Assembly (NCBI GenBank): GCA_037962975.1
Contig: CM075669.1
Coordinates: 80,458,001 to 80,522,000, forward strand
Source of the DNA: Clitoria ternatea
Taxonomy: Eukaryota; Streptophyta; Magnoliopsida; Fabales; Fabaceae
Length of the DNA: 64,000 nucleotides
Direction: 5' to 3'
The notes below the pieces were generated by a model. That model saw only the letters and a program-made list of their open reading frames with translations, was not told the DNA's origin and searched no databases. A program made the translations under genes and the position numbers. This document shows, in pieces, positions 1 through 12,800 of this stretch. The stretch's first letter is position 1. The number at the start of each line of letters is the position of its first letter.

Positions 1-45
1 TTCTCTCTTGCTCGAGGACGAGCAATGTCTCAAGTTGGGGGTATT
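1..45 (+). mobile_element. 3' end of internal region and polypurine tract of a Tat/Athila-type gypsy element
   Basis: The window opens in the last bases of an LTR-retrotransposon internal region. A purine-rich GT/G tract at about 31-45 abuts the TG that starts a long LTR at 46. A run such as caagttgggggtatt directly before an LTR start is the usual plus-strand primer of non-chromovirus gypsy elements. The rest of the element lies to the left of the window, so its coding content cannot be judged. Confidence 0.65.
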
Positions 46-1567
46 TGTTAGTCCTCAAATTTTCAATAAAAGCTTAAATAAAAATTTCATAAAAATCATA
101 AAACTTAGTTTAATTTGTTAGAAAATTAGGATTTAAATTCAATAAATGAGTGTTGTTGGAAATAATCTGCCCTTGATCAATTTTCTCTAGTTTTGCAGTG
201 AAAAAGTTAAGAAATCAAGAGAAAATTACACTGGAGAATCTGACGCGTAGCCTCACCCCACGCGTAGCATCAACTGCTATTTTTGAGTCTGACGCTACGC
301 ATCACAGCCACGCGTAGCGTCAGTGCTGCGTGAACAACCACTCCACTTTGGCCAACCACTCCACTTGGACTCAATAATGGGCACCCCACTCAGCCCAAGG
401 GCCACCCCAATCAGCATAAATGGCCAAAAACTCGTGGAAACATGTCCAAGTGGCCAGGCATGATCAAGATTAATTATTGAAAGTGGCCATTATCAAGTGT
501 TTAATGGAGGCTGAGTCAGGGGTCTGACGCGTAGCGTCACAGGGACGTGTAGCGTCAGCACCCTTGCTCAGCTCTATAAATAGGGCCATCCAACACCATT
601 CATAGCATCCCATTCCATACACTTCTCTTCTCTTCTCTCTTGTGCTCGACTTTGAGTACTTCTTTTGTGAGTTATAGTTCTAGAATAGTTTTCTAGATAC
701 TTGAGTGTGTTTCGGTGTATTGTGATCGTTGTATCGTGAAGTTTCCATCGTCTTCTTCGTAATGTCAAACTCTGTAAGTGTTGTTTTTACTTTTACCATG
801 TGTAACTAATTTGTTTATGTTGGAATTGGTGAACTAATCTATTGAGTATAATGTTGTGAATTCGACCTCTGCATGTTTATGATTCAAGTCCATGTTAGTA
901 TTTCAACCTTTTATTAATATGAACGTCAAACGGGAGAATGATTTTCATGTGTATCGAAACTGGTTTTATTAGTGTAAATGTCAAACGGGAGAATGATTAT
1001 TTATGCCGTATTGAAACTTGTTTTGACGAAAGTAAAAAGTTGGAATACCCTTGGTATCTCAATTCTATAGGGGTTGTTAACCATTGTTGCCATAAGGCCA
1101 GGTCTTAATGCAAGTTTTTACTGAGAAAGCTCACGAGGGATCGGACTTTACGGTGAATTCTTAGAATTTATATCACGAGGGATCGGTTATAATGATTTTA
1201 AGCTGCAATGACATGAAACTTGATGATTAAATATGCATGTCTTGAGTTCCTCATTGTTATTCTAGATTAGGGATCCAATTTCCAACATAATTTGTTTATC
1301 TGTGTTTATCTCAAGTATCTTACCTATTCTAGGTTACAACTCAACTTTTTAGATAGATTTTATTTTCTTTTTATCTCATGAATCACTCAACCATGCTATC
1401 TTGTGAATATTGTATAAACTGTATATAAATCATTCTTTTGTTTATAATTTCCTTCACATTTACCATAGTAAGTAGAAGATTACTGTTGTTATTGGACTTT
1501 CAATCCCAGTGGAACGATATCTAAATTTTGAAAACTACAAACGAATTGGTGCGCTTGCCAATTGACA
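46..1567 (+). mobile_element. 3' LTR of a Tat/Athila-type Ty3/gypsy element
   Basis: The LTR runs from TGTTAGTCC at 46 to the terminal TTGACA at 1562-1567 (1522 bp). It has a clear TATA box (tataaata, 575-582). Its last 70 bp have the style of Athila/Tat LTR ends (cccagtggaacgatat). Upstream of the TATA box lie six copies of a dyad word related to gacgcgtagcgtc in three pairs: 242/259, 291/309 and 526/544. An imperfect direct duplication of about 50 bp begins near 921 and 968. The sequence after 1567 is a different LTR, so the element inserted into it. The matching TSD is outside the window. Confidence 0.75.
242..556 (+). promoter_or_regulatory. paired dyad-word array (gacgcgtagcgtc) upstream of the LTR TATA box
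   Basis: Six 13-bp words with arms gacgc/gcgtc and a 3-bp centre start at 242, 259, 291 (opposite reading of the centre), 309, 526 and 544. Within pairs the start-to-start distance is 17, 18 and 18 bp. The last pair ends 19 bp before the TATA box at 575. The position suggests a promoter-proximal cis element. A regulatory role is inference. Confidence 0.55.
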
Positions 1568-3515
1568 AAAAGTCCGGCGGTGGGAAAGAACCGCTGAGGC
1601 GCCGTCGGGCTCAACAGCAAGGGGTACTTCCTCTAGCAACCTCACAAGGTGCTTCTCATGATCGCAACCACGTTCAATATTTCACATAGGTTTCCCTCCT
1701 CGCAAGGGGTACTCCCTCCTCATAAACATTTCATATAGGTTTCCCTCCTCGCAAGGGGTACTCCCGCCTCATGATCGCAACCATGGGCATTCAATCTCAT
1801 TGGTCCCGCAGGGCCTTTCATTTCAACATCAAGTGATCACAACCACTTATCAACATCATCATAATATGCATGTCATGCCATGTATACAAAATACTCATGC
1901 ATGCTTCAAGCTCATTTGGATTATCCTACCCTTTCATCTAGGGTATATTCATTCTCAACCACACAATTTTCCATCAACTCATACACAAGAATCAATCTTC
2001 ATATGAATTCAACCATGTACCACACATAATAAGTCATCCATAGCCACACATAGGCTTCATCACATAACACTAAATTCACATCATCATACACAATTCACTT
2101 CACATACACATAATATCACTTTTAACCACTCAAACATGTCATACTACATTAATACATATATTATCAGTACAATTTTCATGCATTTAGAAAATACACCCCT
2201 CTCCTACCTCAAGAGAAGTAGACCTCTGGGGTTGATGTTCCTGCTTCACCAATATTGCCAAGCCCTACACCAATCATATATAGGGCCACATCAATCATTT
2301 ATTCAAATACCAATTCAATATACATATACATAGGTATACACATGATCCTTATCATGTGAAAACTATTTACCAAAGTCATTCATTTGCCTACTTAGGCTTC
2401 GGGAATTCCTTTTCTCAAATTCCAATCTCTTAGTATCAAAGGCTACAACCTAATTATTGGGTTATTTCACCTAGTAGGTCTCCACCAACACCTTGGTGAG
2501 TTTCCACCTATTATAACTTCAAGTTAACATTATCATCATTTAATGTGTCTACCACCTCATTTATATCATTCTTCCCATCAACAAATGCTAATTTCTTCAT
2601 TAATTGCAATATCCTTCAATATCCTACCTCTTCTCCTAGGATTCAAATTTAAGGTTTTCACCAACCCACCAACCTTCATAAATGCTCATATGCCTCCTTC
2701 TTTTCTCACCATAATTATAACTACCTCATTAATCATTCATAAGCTTGTATTTATGTCAACTTATCTTTAGGGTTCCACTTTTAAGTTTTCCCCAACATTT
2801 CTCATTCATTTGTTGTGTTCTAACACCAAAACTTCAACCAAACCTCAACTATATACTTATATACATAGAAAATGATCATAACCTTACCTCAAGAGAAGAA
2901 AAGAGTGAATTTGCAAAAGATGAAGAGGTTCACACGAATTTGAGGAGGAAGGAGGAGAAAATATTTTAGTTTCCAAGCTTTCTTAAAGTCCTTGAAGGTT
3001 GTTAATGGAGAAGGATGATATATCTCCTTTTAATTTTTGAATTCAAAAGAAAGAGGAATAGGGATTATGAAGAAGAAGAAATAGACATGAAGAAGAAGAT
3101 AAGAAGAAGGATGTCAACGTGAAAGAAGAAAGTGCAACCGACTTATGAAAGGAAAATGGAAATTTAACACTTAATTTACCCATTCTTCACTAACTCTTCC
3201 ATTTTTTAACAAACAGGTTCGCCGTTCGGGCCCAAAACATATTCTAAAAATTATTCCGAATATAAATTCAGAATCCCATTAACATTATCTACGGCCCTGA
3301 CCAACAGCATCTCAATCGGAGATACTTGGTCCAACACCTATATTTTATCCGGGTCAGTTTTCAGCTCATCTGACCACCATATTTCACCAACAGTTTCGAA
3401 AAAACCTTCTTTAAATCATTTCAAGAATTTTGGGATATTTATTAGCCCAAAGTTAATTATCCAACATTTATTTTCCTAATTTATCTTCCTATATTTTAAA
3501 ATTCGGGGTGTTACA
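1568..3515 (-). mobile_element. U3-side part of a chromovirus-type LTR (L1-like family)
   Basis: On the minus strand this LTR begins TGTAACACCCCGAATTT at 3515, the standard opening of plant chromovirus LTRs. Its interior resembles the longer L1 LTR: the stretch near 2185-2270 (tttagaaaata ... cctcaagagaag) matches 15293-15395 by eye. The base after 3515 is not a polypurine tract, so this is a 5' LTR or a solo LTR whose outside flank is 3516 onward. The Tat/Athila-type element ending at 1567 is inserted into it. No coding sequence is present. Short ORFs here are T/C-rich chance frames. Confidence 0.65.
1684..1775 (+). repeat. short tandem repeat, about 51-bp period
   Basis: A unit containing taggtttccctcctcgcaagg and ggtactccc is repeated about twice (near 1687 and 1738). 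A third, diverged copy of the aaggggtactt part lies near 1620. The array sits inside the chromovirus-type LTR. Confidence 0.55.
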
Positions 3516-3521
3516 GCACTT

Positions 3522-4075
3522 CCGAGTGAATGTATCCAAATGAATTTGTCCGAGTGAATTCCAAAGCAAAACCCGAGCAAAGTTTTAACCGAGTGGTTCA
3601 AATTTAGAGACAGCCGAGTGAAAATGGTTGGGAACCGATTGAATAAATTCTGATCCTGAGTGAGTCTTCAATCAGTTCCGAATGAACTCCATGAACCTGA
3701 GCCGAGTGAATGGTTGCAGTCGGTTCTGAGTCCCTCTGCAGTCAATGCCGACTGAATGGCTCAATCAGAGTTAATCTTCAGTCACTCTTCACTCGTCCTT
3801 TCATCCAGCTTCATCACCGACCGGTTCTCCTCCAAACACCGACCCCCAATAACACTGACTGGCTTTCACTCGGATTTATGTCCAAAGTCACCTTTTCACT
3901 CGGTCTTTTGCACAAAAGGCCTTTTTTTCCACTCGGATTCTAGAGAGAAGGTGAAAACCGACCCAATTCTTCACAATGCAACACCGTCCAGCACTCAGCA
4001 AACCACCTTCCAGTAAGCTTTCACTCGGATTTTGGAGAAAAGATGAAAACCGACCCATTTTTCCACTCGAAATTT
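3522..4075 (+). repeat. ccgagtga / cactcgg word-rich block in the LTR U3
   Basis: The word ccgagtga recurs irregularly from 3522 to about 3725, and its complement tcactcgg from about 3780 to 4070. The words lie in the U3, upstream of the TATA box at 4281. Spacing is irregular, unlike the paired words of other LTRs. The same word is common in the neighbouring LARD and in the Tat element near 53.7-54.6 kb. Confidence 0.6.
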
Positions 4076-4280
4076 GCCCAGCTAAATAAATCTAAGCACC
4101 GAATTATTGGAAATATTAAAATAATGCAATTTGGGACAGTTGGAAGTCACATGCACTGAAAGTTTTCTCCCACTTGACACCATCCAGGCTGTCTCCAAGC
4201 TGATGGTGTGGCGGCTGAGAAGAAGACAATTGCACCAACTGGCAACGCGTTTTCCAAGCTGACTTCTTCCCTTCCTTTGC

Positions 4281-4290
4281 CTATAAAAGG
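4281..4290 (+). promoter_or_regulatory. LTR TATA box
   Basis: The sequence ctataaaagg is followed by a long C/T-rich leader. The same box, with matching flanks, is found at 18327-18337 on the minus strand in the related gag-only element. It is the predicted start region of retroelement transcription. Confidence 0.6.
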
Positions 4291-4329
4291 GAACACGGAC
4301 AGCACCACCAAGGCATCAATTCCATCAGC

Positions 4330-4480
4330 ATTAATTCCTTTTCTTTCTTCTCTCTCTTTTGTTTTCCTTTTCTTTCTTTCTCTTCCGTCCTTCTCTTTCT
4401 TTCTTTTCATTTTTTTTACTTCGTTCCTTTTCCTTTCTTTTTTGTTTTAATTTCTCTTTTTATTTTCTTTTTCTTTATTT
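4330..4480 (+). repeat. polypyrimidine tract in the LTR leader
   Basis: About 150 bp of almost pure C/T (ttttctttcttctctc and variants) lie directly downstream of the TATA box. The related LTR has a purine-rich complement at 18180-18270. ORFs rich in F, S and L across this tract are artefacts. Confidence 0.7.
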
Positions 4481-5399
4481 TATTTTAAGAGTTGTGAATT
4501 GTAAAAGTGAGTTGTTTAAATTTGTAATTGGTGGAGAATACTGTAACAAGGAAATACAGTGGTAAATTATTCTGAGCTTTTGGAGAAACCCGTAAGTCTT
4601 TATTTTTACCATGTCTTGTATGTTTTATTTTTCCATTATTTATATGAATTTGAATTATTTCATGAATAGCTAAAATTAATTATCTTGGGATAAAAAGGGT
4701 ATGATAATATTTTATTTTAATGTTATTTTGACTTGGAATTAAATAAATTTTTGTTTTCCATTTAGTTCAATTATGCTCAATGCTTTTAGTAATTCCTAAC
4801 AAGAACCTAAATGATAAAACTGTATACTTGCGGGTATATTAGTAAGTTTAGGTAATAAATAGAATCGAGAGATTTATTTTTACCGGAAAGGTTTGAACTA
4901 AACCTAAGATTTTTGAAATGCTTTTTTGTGACCTCGGTAAAACTGTGAAAGTAATCAAAATTCTTTTGAGGAAATAAAAGGGGTTTTTATAAAATGATAA
5001 TGGACCTTTCTGAGGATTAAGCAGCGCTTTCCATAGGTTAGGTACATTAATAGGATTCCGAGAGGAACATATTAATTAGCTTTTGGAAAATTCACCTTGG
5101 AAAACTTAATTCGATTCTTATTTATGAAAAATTAAAATTCATTAACATAAAATAGAGTCTTAATCCCCCGAAATCCCAAGATATTCTCAACTCTAATTTT
5201 TAAGTGTCAAGTAAATTTTATTTTTATATTTATTCGTATTCTGTGCAACTTTAATTTGTGCTTTATTTTATAAAAATCTTAAAAATCAATTGTGTGGATA
5301 ATTAAATTTCAATATGCTGGTACTTTGAACACAGTCCCTGTGGAGAACGATAATCTTTTATATTACGCGACATAACCCGTACGCTTGCGGGTCCTGTCA

Positions 5400-6136
5400 T
5401 CTTACCAACAGTGGAGGGTTCCAGTCCCAAGACATCCCAACGTCGCTGAGTTGGGTGAAGGAGAAGACGACGAGGAGAAGACGAGGAACAGTAGGGAAGA
5501 AGACTGGTTGCATGCAGAGGGGATGCACACTCTCACCCTCTCTGGCTCAACGAGGAAAAGAAGGAGGACAGGAGAAGAGAACAGAACAGCGCCTCTGCAT
5601 CCTTCGAAGAAATGCCCTTAGCTTTCAACTCAGTGGGTCATTTCCAACAAACCGAGACACCCCACGCTGCTAACATCCACACCGGGACTCATGCAGCCCC
5701 ATCAGATGGAAGAAGACGAGAAGAAGAAGAAGAACAGAGGAGGACCCAACCTCCAGGACACAGCACCATGTTGTTTCCTCTGCCACTACGCTCTTCCACT
5801 CGGTTCTACTCAGTGTTGAGTGGAAGGAGGAAATGAAGAGGAAGACGAAGAGAACGAAGAGGGGAGTGGGCAAGAAAAGAGGATCGGACAGTGTCTCTGT
5901 TTTCCCTTAAAGAAAAGCTCTCAGCTCTCTCTCGACCTTTGGTAAGTGGAATGACGCGAATGAGCAAGTGAGTGGAGAAGAGAAGAGCCGAAACTCTTAT
6001 ATACCCCAGGGGCACATACGTCTTTACTGCTGGCCACTAACATTAATTAATTAACCATTAGTTCTCTAATCTACAATTAATCTTAACTCATTCACTAATC
6101 TCATTCGGTAGTTAATTTTTAAATCGGGATGTTACA
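5400..6136 (-). mobile_element. 3' LTR of the LARD, U3 portion
   Basis: On the minus strand it starts TGTAACATCCCGATTT at 6136 and stays parallel to 13079-12343. At 5400 it is interrupted by the Tat/Athila-type LTR, with tctta as the right-hand target duplication. A TATA-like string (cttatata on +, near 5996) lies about 135 bp into the LTR, as in the 5' copy. Confidence 0.75.
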
Positions 6137-6165
6137 ATTCCCCCCTCCTTCAAAGAATTTCGTCC
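6137..6165 (-). other. LARD polypurine tract
   Basis: On the minus strand, a stretch reading cgaggacgaaattctttgaag is followed by aggagggggg, next to the LTR start at 6136. Chromoviruses usually carry such a tract after the chromodomain end, so this marks descent from a Tekay-like element although the coding part is gone. Confidence 0.7.
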
Positions 6166-9100
6166 TCGAAATTCCAATATATACTTGCCCCAATCAACCG
6201 CTCGGCATATCACTGTCATGCCACTCTAAACAATTACATACCTATGCTTCTCCAGCATTCACCGCCCAGTCAATTCCAATCGGCATAGTTTCGCTTCTCA
6301 AGCGTTTTACCGACCTCCCCTACAATTCCAGTCGGCATAATCACTAGAGTCAGGTCCGACCTGAGTACAACCTTTTCATAGAATTCAATATATTTGGGGA
6401 TTCAATTTTTAAAATGTACAATCTACCCCTTTCAACTCTGCCGATTCACTATAACCGATGGTACCTCTAGTTCTTTGGCCACTCGGCCCTACACTCTCAA
6501 CACATAATCGGTGTACATCTATCGTCGTTTCCCCCAATTCTAAGGAATCATTCAATACACTTAAGTACCCACACAGAGCGTAAGTTCAAAATTATGTCAC
6601 ATAAGACACATTACGGATGCTAATTAACCAGCTGGAAGAATCTAGTCGGTAAACAACGTTACCGATTCCCACAAAATACTCACCAATGTCCGATTAATCT
6701 CGGATTAAACTCTCGAGTATTCAACATCCAACCATAAAATCTCTTCTCTTAACCATAATATATCTTGGCAATACCAAAACCAACACCCAACAGAGCTTCA
6801 AGGTGCTCTAATTAGCACAGACTGCCTGGATTCATCCTTTACAGGCATCACACTCGGTTCCAAAATCTCAGATTTCTAACCATTCCTTCGGCCAAATCCA
6901 TGCCTACACCTTGAGACTGTCACTCGGATCACTCAGTCAAAAGGGTTGTTCGGGGTTTGGAAGTAATCCTCACCCGAAAAACTCTCAACTTACGAAATTT
7001 TCACCTGGCCTTCAAGCTTACATCAATTATAAATCTGAGTCCATAATCAACAGCTCTAAACATCAACCTGATCACAAATATGAATAAATTTACCGCTCGG
7101 GTGTCTACTCCCCCTCGGGGTAATTCACTCGGAAACTTACCTATTCAAAGCTCCACATTCCGACCAGAAGCTCCTCAGGGAAAGATTAGTCAGGCGCACA
7201 CCCTACAAACTTAGAAATTTCACACGATGAATCGTCTACTTGGTACCATTCCACTCGGAAACGTCACGCTCCGAGTCACATCACTCGAATCTTACCCTAC
7301 TCAGGAGTGTCACACTCGGACACAATTCCCTTAACTTAGTAATAATCCTCTCTATGACGTTCTACTCGAAACACCATAACTTCACTCAGTAGTCCTTTCT
7401 CCCAGAAGGTTTTCACTCGGAATTATATTCCTTCTCTTCACTCAGAATTATCTCTACCTCCTGACACTCAAATTATATTAACCTTTCCTAAGAAAATTTT
7501 TCCCCATTAGTTATCTCAGCTCGAAAAATCATGATCCTTCACCGAATCCTCAATATTACTCAGCTAAACCCATAAACTTCTAATTCTAGTGATAGGTTTG
7601 GGTCACAGATATATACACTTAGCAACTAATTACTCCCATCAGGATTCGGGACACCATTAATGAATACTCGTCATACCAACAGCATTACCACATTCCCAAA
7701 ATGGCTATAGCAAATTCTAAACGCTGCTCTAGGTGTATCAGAAACCTTAATCCACTCTAATGGCATTCTGACTGTCAATTGACTCTGAAAGACCGAGTCA
7801 CACATAATTGATCCTCCAAATCTTCAGTACTCGGTAGTGGTTATTATTCCCTATAGTTAACTTACTCAATCGGTGGCAATCAAGGCATGATCACCCACCA
7901 CTGCCGCATCTTTCGATCAGTAACATAAAGCACTTATGTCGGCAAGATCACTTTCTTGTTTCCGACAGTCAACACCACTTTCTCAACCCATTCATACCCC
8001 ACATAACCTCTGATTCTCTCAGAGGTAAGCACATCAATGTCGAACAAGCCTTTTGTCCTTATTTTAATACACTACCAATCACTATCCACTCGACACACTC
8101 TCACCTTCACTCAGGACAGCCCGATAGACTCAACCATCACCATAAGTAGCTACAGTCTCACCTGCCCGACCTTTGAATTGCTGTATCCGACTTATAGGAT
8201 GACGTCTCACTCCTATAGGGTTACAACAATTACTTAGAGTCGCTGCAAGAGTGTACGCTGCCACAATACCTATGGTATGAAAAGTCATCTCGGAACAGCA
8301 TAGCTCACGCCGACTATACTCACACAGATAATACTAATGCACATGAAATTAATGACGATTCACATAAATTTATAAACGACACATTTATATCAACATCATT
8401 GTTATGCACCGACTAGGGTACATCACACAACAACAGTCATAAGTTATCAATTACCATTACTGTAAACTGTATAATAGCAATAGATTTCCGATTCACATAG
8501 GGTACACACCTAGTCACTGAATCTCATCCTCATAAAGCTATAATTTGACAGTCCATTATTCCATCATGTCATCACTCATCAATCAATTGAAGCCTAAACA
8601 ATTTATTAAACCCACTTGAGTATACATCTCGCCATATAATTTTTGATTAAATAACAAGTTTTTGCCTCAGCTAACTCTCTTCACCAGTCATAAGTACAAT
8701 CCACCTATTGGATGTACAATCGGCATCATCACAGGGGTTCTATCATTACCCTACTCAATACCCAAATGCACCCAGAATTCAACACTACCATTTCTTTATC
8801 CATCAGGTATCATTCGTTATTCGCATTTCACCATATGACTATTCAATCCTCAAAGAGTTACCATACAATTGTCTTACTCGCCCAACAATTCATAGGGTTA
8901 ATCAAATTATCAGAATCGGAATTTCTAGGGGTCATTAAGTACCCATCATGGGCATTCCCACAACATCCAATTATCTTCGAGTCAAAACCACCGTAGGTTC
9001 TAGTCCACAAGTCTGATAGTATAAGGTTATACTAAATCCAATCGGGGTTTTCACACCTTATGGGTCATAATTCGATCAAGTATTTACTTGGTTTTCAACC

Positions 9101-9812
9101 ACAAGGCCGAGTCTAATTCAAATTCTCAGGTATCCACTTACACTAAATTCTCACCCAGTTTTCTAATCTCACAGGTACCCATCTCAATAGTATCTGTTCG
9201 TACATGATCGTGTCCAATCAATCTAGGTCACCATACCTAGTGGTCCAACATCAACCAATCATTCACTCGGTTTTCACACATCAGAAACCGAGACACTACC
9301 CGAATCAACATGCACCAAGCTTTATATTTAACCACCTATCACACACCCAGATTTCCAACTTAGGAAACTGCAATAAATTACTTATGCCATAAACCACACT
9401 CGTCATATATCATTCACTTAACCAACTCGAACATAGGAGTTCTAATCCATTCAACAAGCACGACTTGGCCATGAACCATTAGCATAGCGCACCCAAAAGT
9501 CCTAACCAATTGATCCGACCTCCAACTATACAAGGGTCCCAACATATATTATTCTATTTTCTTTCTGACCAACCCAGGCTTAAAATAACCCCTAAGCAGC
9601 TCACAAACAATCGGGCTAGGTTAGCATCAAGTCTTCTATCCCCCAAATCAACATCACAACAGTAGTACCTTTCACCACTGTCCCCAACAACACATAGACA
9701 TATATCACACAAATCATGGTTAAACATGTATAATATCCAATAGACAATCGGTCAAAATGCACTCAACCGCCCACACACAGTAGGCATACCTTGGCCATGG
9801 ACCTTTTGGTCT

Positions 9813-9824
9813 GCTCTGATACCA
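9813..9824 (-). other. LARD primer-binding site (initiator tRNA-Met type)
   Basis: The plus strand reads gctctgatacca, that is TGGTATCAGAGC on the minus strand, 3 bp inside the LTR edge at 9828. This is the standard first-strand primer site of plant copia and chromovirus elements. Confidence 0.8.
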
Positions 9825-9827
9825 AAA

Positions 9828-12800
9828 TGAAACATCCTACAAATTTTTAAAACCAAAACCGAGGCAGGGAAATTTTTCCCAAAAATAATCCATAAAATAA
9901 CCGGGAAATTTTTCCAAAAATAACATGCAATCCGAGGGAAAGATAAAACGAATGGAAGGGCAAGGGATAGCTTCCCAAAATAAACCATAAGCAACCGGCA
10001 GCCCATAAAACAACCGAGCAAAAGAAGGGAAGGAAAGGGAATAAAAGCAGAAGACCAATCAGCCCAGCGGAAGCACAAGAGCATTCAAGCGAAACCAGTA
10101 CAACGTGCACTCGCTCAAGCGAGATCCGACTCCGCTTGAGCAAGACAGCCCAACTCGCTCGGGCGAACACCCCATCGCTTAAGCGAAGTCAACCAAACAA
10201 CCTTCCCATCCATTCATACTCGCTGGAGCGAATTCTTCATTCGCTGAAGCGAGAAGCCACACTCGGCATTCAATCACTCGGTGTAGGAGTTCCACTCACT
10301 CGGGAAACCTATAGACCTTCATTCACTCAGAAGGGGTCCCCACAGTCATACATCACTCGGATTATTCCAGCCAGATGCACTCGGCAAATATCACCTTATT
10401 TACTCGAGGAAAATCATTAAGTCAAGTCCCACTTGGACTTATTCAAATCCTAACCAGTCGGAATATAGTTCCTCATTCATTTGGATTATATATCATTCAT
10501 TCAAATTATAAATATCATACACTTATAATTCATTCCAATCTAAACCATTACAACAACTCTCCCCTCGGAAGAGGTTCTCTCGGGGTTTCCACTCGGAATT
10601 ATCCAAACCCTTTCCCACTGGAGATCTATACATATTTTTCACTCGGAATAATTAAGCCTAGCATTACTCAGAAATTCTCCCATTAAATCCCACACAGAAT
10701 AGGTTCATCAAAAGAGATTTCTTTCAGAATCCTTTAAGTCTTCACCACTCGGACAAGAAGGCACAGCCATTTATAGCCTCACTCGGAGATGACTCTCACA
10801 ACTATGTCTACTCGGAAAATCATTAACTTAGCAATATTTTATCCATCAACATCTCTCAGTCTACCCAAACACAAGTCACCAGTATACAACATAAATGTAT
10901 ATACATAATCATACACTCAGAATACTCATTATCTTGACATTATACATTTACCAATACTTATAATCCCATACAAGTGACACCATGTCTATAATTCTCATAA
11001 TCAATCCTTATAAATAAATATGTTTAATCATCATTTTACATGAGAGCCGGCCAAGGCTTTAATATAACTATATACAATCGGTATAGCATACTCTATACAC
11101 TACAACAACATAAATACCCATCACTCGGGTTAAGGCTTTCTCCTTATTCTGAGTCCGACCTGCACATATTGAAAAATGGTGTAGGGGTGAGTATCTTAGA
11201 TATTAAATGATAGATACTGACTCGGACTATTCCTCAGTTATGCAACAACATAAATATACACAACGACCATTAATAACATACACAATGCCAATCAATCAGG
11301 ACATACATAAGACATGTTTCGATCAGAATCCAACAGTTATCTCTCGGCTATACACACATATCATTTCAATGACATTAACATATACTCATACAATCAGATT
11401 TTAATCAACATCAACTGTACATGTACACAGATTAATTCACTCGGATCCATATTCGTGTGTAATCGGTTTTTATTCATTGCAACGTAGGCTCCCAGCTGAC
11501 TTGGCCATTTTACAGGTACCAAACCGTTTCCCCACACATGTGACACCAACGCTCTTAGCGCCAACGGCGGTGTTCACGGGCAGCCTGAGTCCCACTCAAA
11601 GGCTTACCTTGAGTCCTACTCAAAAGGATTTCACAGCGTTCCACGCTTTTAATAACCGATGGTAGTGTCCCACATTACATGCTCCCAGCATTAACGCATC
11701 CCATGCGCCACACACGGATTGATCACACAAACACAGAGTTCATATATATACAATCTTTCACTTAACTATACATGTATCACATGCAATCGATATAATACAT
11801 CATCAGACTCACTAAGTCAACATTTTCTCACATGCAGTCAACATTTAAACTCATAATAACCTGCATGCCACACAAGTCACACGGTAATCATCAACAACAC
11901 TTCAACACATTCTTTCCATGCAACCATTCAATATTCTCAAGGCTATTAACATGCATTTCATGCAGTCGGTATTAGACATTATCAGAACTCAATAAATTAA
12001 TCCAGCAACACATGCATTTCATGGACGGAATCAGACATGCATCACTCAATACCTAATCATCATACATCCGGGTATCACATATTCTTCATGCAAACACAAC
12101 ACATCAATCGGGACACAGAAACAACAATCGTTAACACCCGGGACCCGTCCATAACCCATGCATTTAAGATATAAGATACCCCCTACCTGGAATGAAGATT
12201 CCAGGAGCTCCTCAAGCAAACAGTGCTGACCAATCATCCTTCGACCGCTCCCTCCAACTCACACGACCTCTGGGTTCAGACGCTGGACTCCGCACTCAGC
12301 ATGGAGAATCCGAAGCTATTTCCACACCCATGAACAGTCTGATCTTACCAACAGTGGAGGGTTCCAGTCCCAAGACATCCCAACATCGCTGAGTTGGGTG
12401 AAGGAGAAGACGATGAGGAGGAGACGAGGAACAGTAGGGAAGAAGACTGGTTGCATGCAGAGGGGATGCACACTCTTACCCTCTGTGGCTCAACGAGGAA
12501 AATAAGGAGGACAGGAGAAGAGAACAGAACAGCGTCTCTGCATCCTTCGAAGAAATGCCCTTAGCTTTCAACTCAGTGGGTCATTTCCCACAAACCGAGA
12601 CACCCCACGCTGCTAACATCCACACCGGGACTCATGCAGCCCAATCAGATGGAAGAAGACGAGAAGAAGAAGAAGAACAGAGGAGGACCCAACCTCCAGG
12701 ACACAGCACCATGTTGTTTCCTCTACCACTACGCTCTTCCACTCAGTTCTACTCAGTGTTGAGTGGAAGGAGGAAATGAAGAGGAAGACGAAGAGAACAA

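Larger units (their letters stand above)
3516..5399 (+). mobile_element. LTR of a Tat/Athila-type element, left part cut off by a later insertion
   Basis: The right end (...gggtcctgtca at 5399) is the reverse complement of the LTR start at 17273. From about 4093 to 5399 the sequence is collinear with the minus-strand LTR 17273-19048: cgaattattgg, cacatgcac, aacgcgtttt, TATA (ctataaaagg, 4281-4290), a long pyrimidine tract, then the U5. Upstream of 4093 the two LTRs differ completely: here there is a ccgagtga/cactcgg-rich block, there a GAATCGATTC array. The LTR lies inside the LARD's LTR, with right TSD tctta (5400-5404). The chromovirus-type LTR ending at 3515 interrupts it on the left. Whether this was a solo LTR or a 3' LTR cannot be seen. 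Confidence 0.7.
6137..9827 (-). other. LARD internal domain, no recognisable coding sequence
   Basis: There are 3.7 kb between PPT and PBS with no ORF over about 110 codons and no gag, protease, RT or integrase motif on either strand. The region is marked by many tcactcgg words (for example 6851-6857) and AC-rich, TA-rich filler. I see no other structure. Confidence 0.6.

Noticed and set aside
4147..4565. F/S/L-rich and K/R/E-rich ORFs on both strands
   Set aside because: They read through the LTR pyrimidine tract and are low-complexity artefacts.
5385..5873. Small ORFs with runs of E/R/K, also at 12555-12958
   Set aside because: Both are in the duplicated LARD LTR sequence and are purine-rich frames without conserved reading (frame-neutral changes between the copies).
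9752..10170. Overlapping 107-110 codon minus-strand ORFs with hydrophobic stretches
   Set aside because: They cross the LARD PBS and LTR border in several overlapping frames, have no family match that I recognise, and lack a promoter context.
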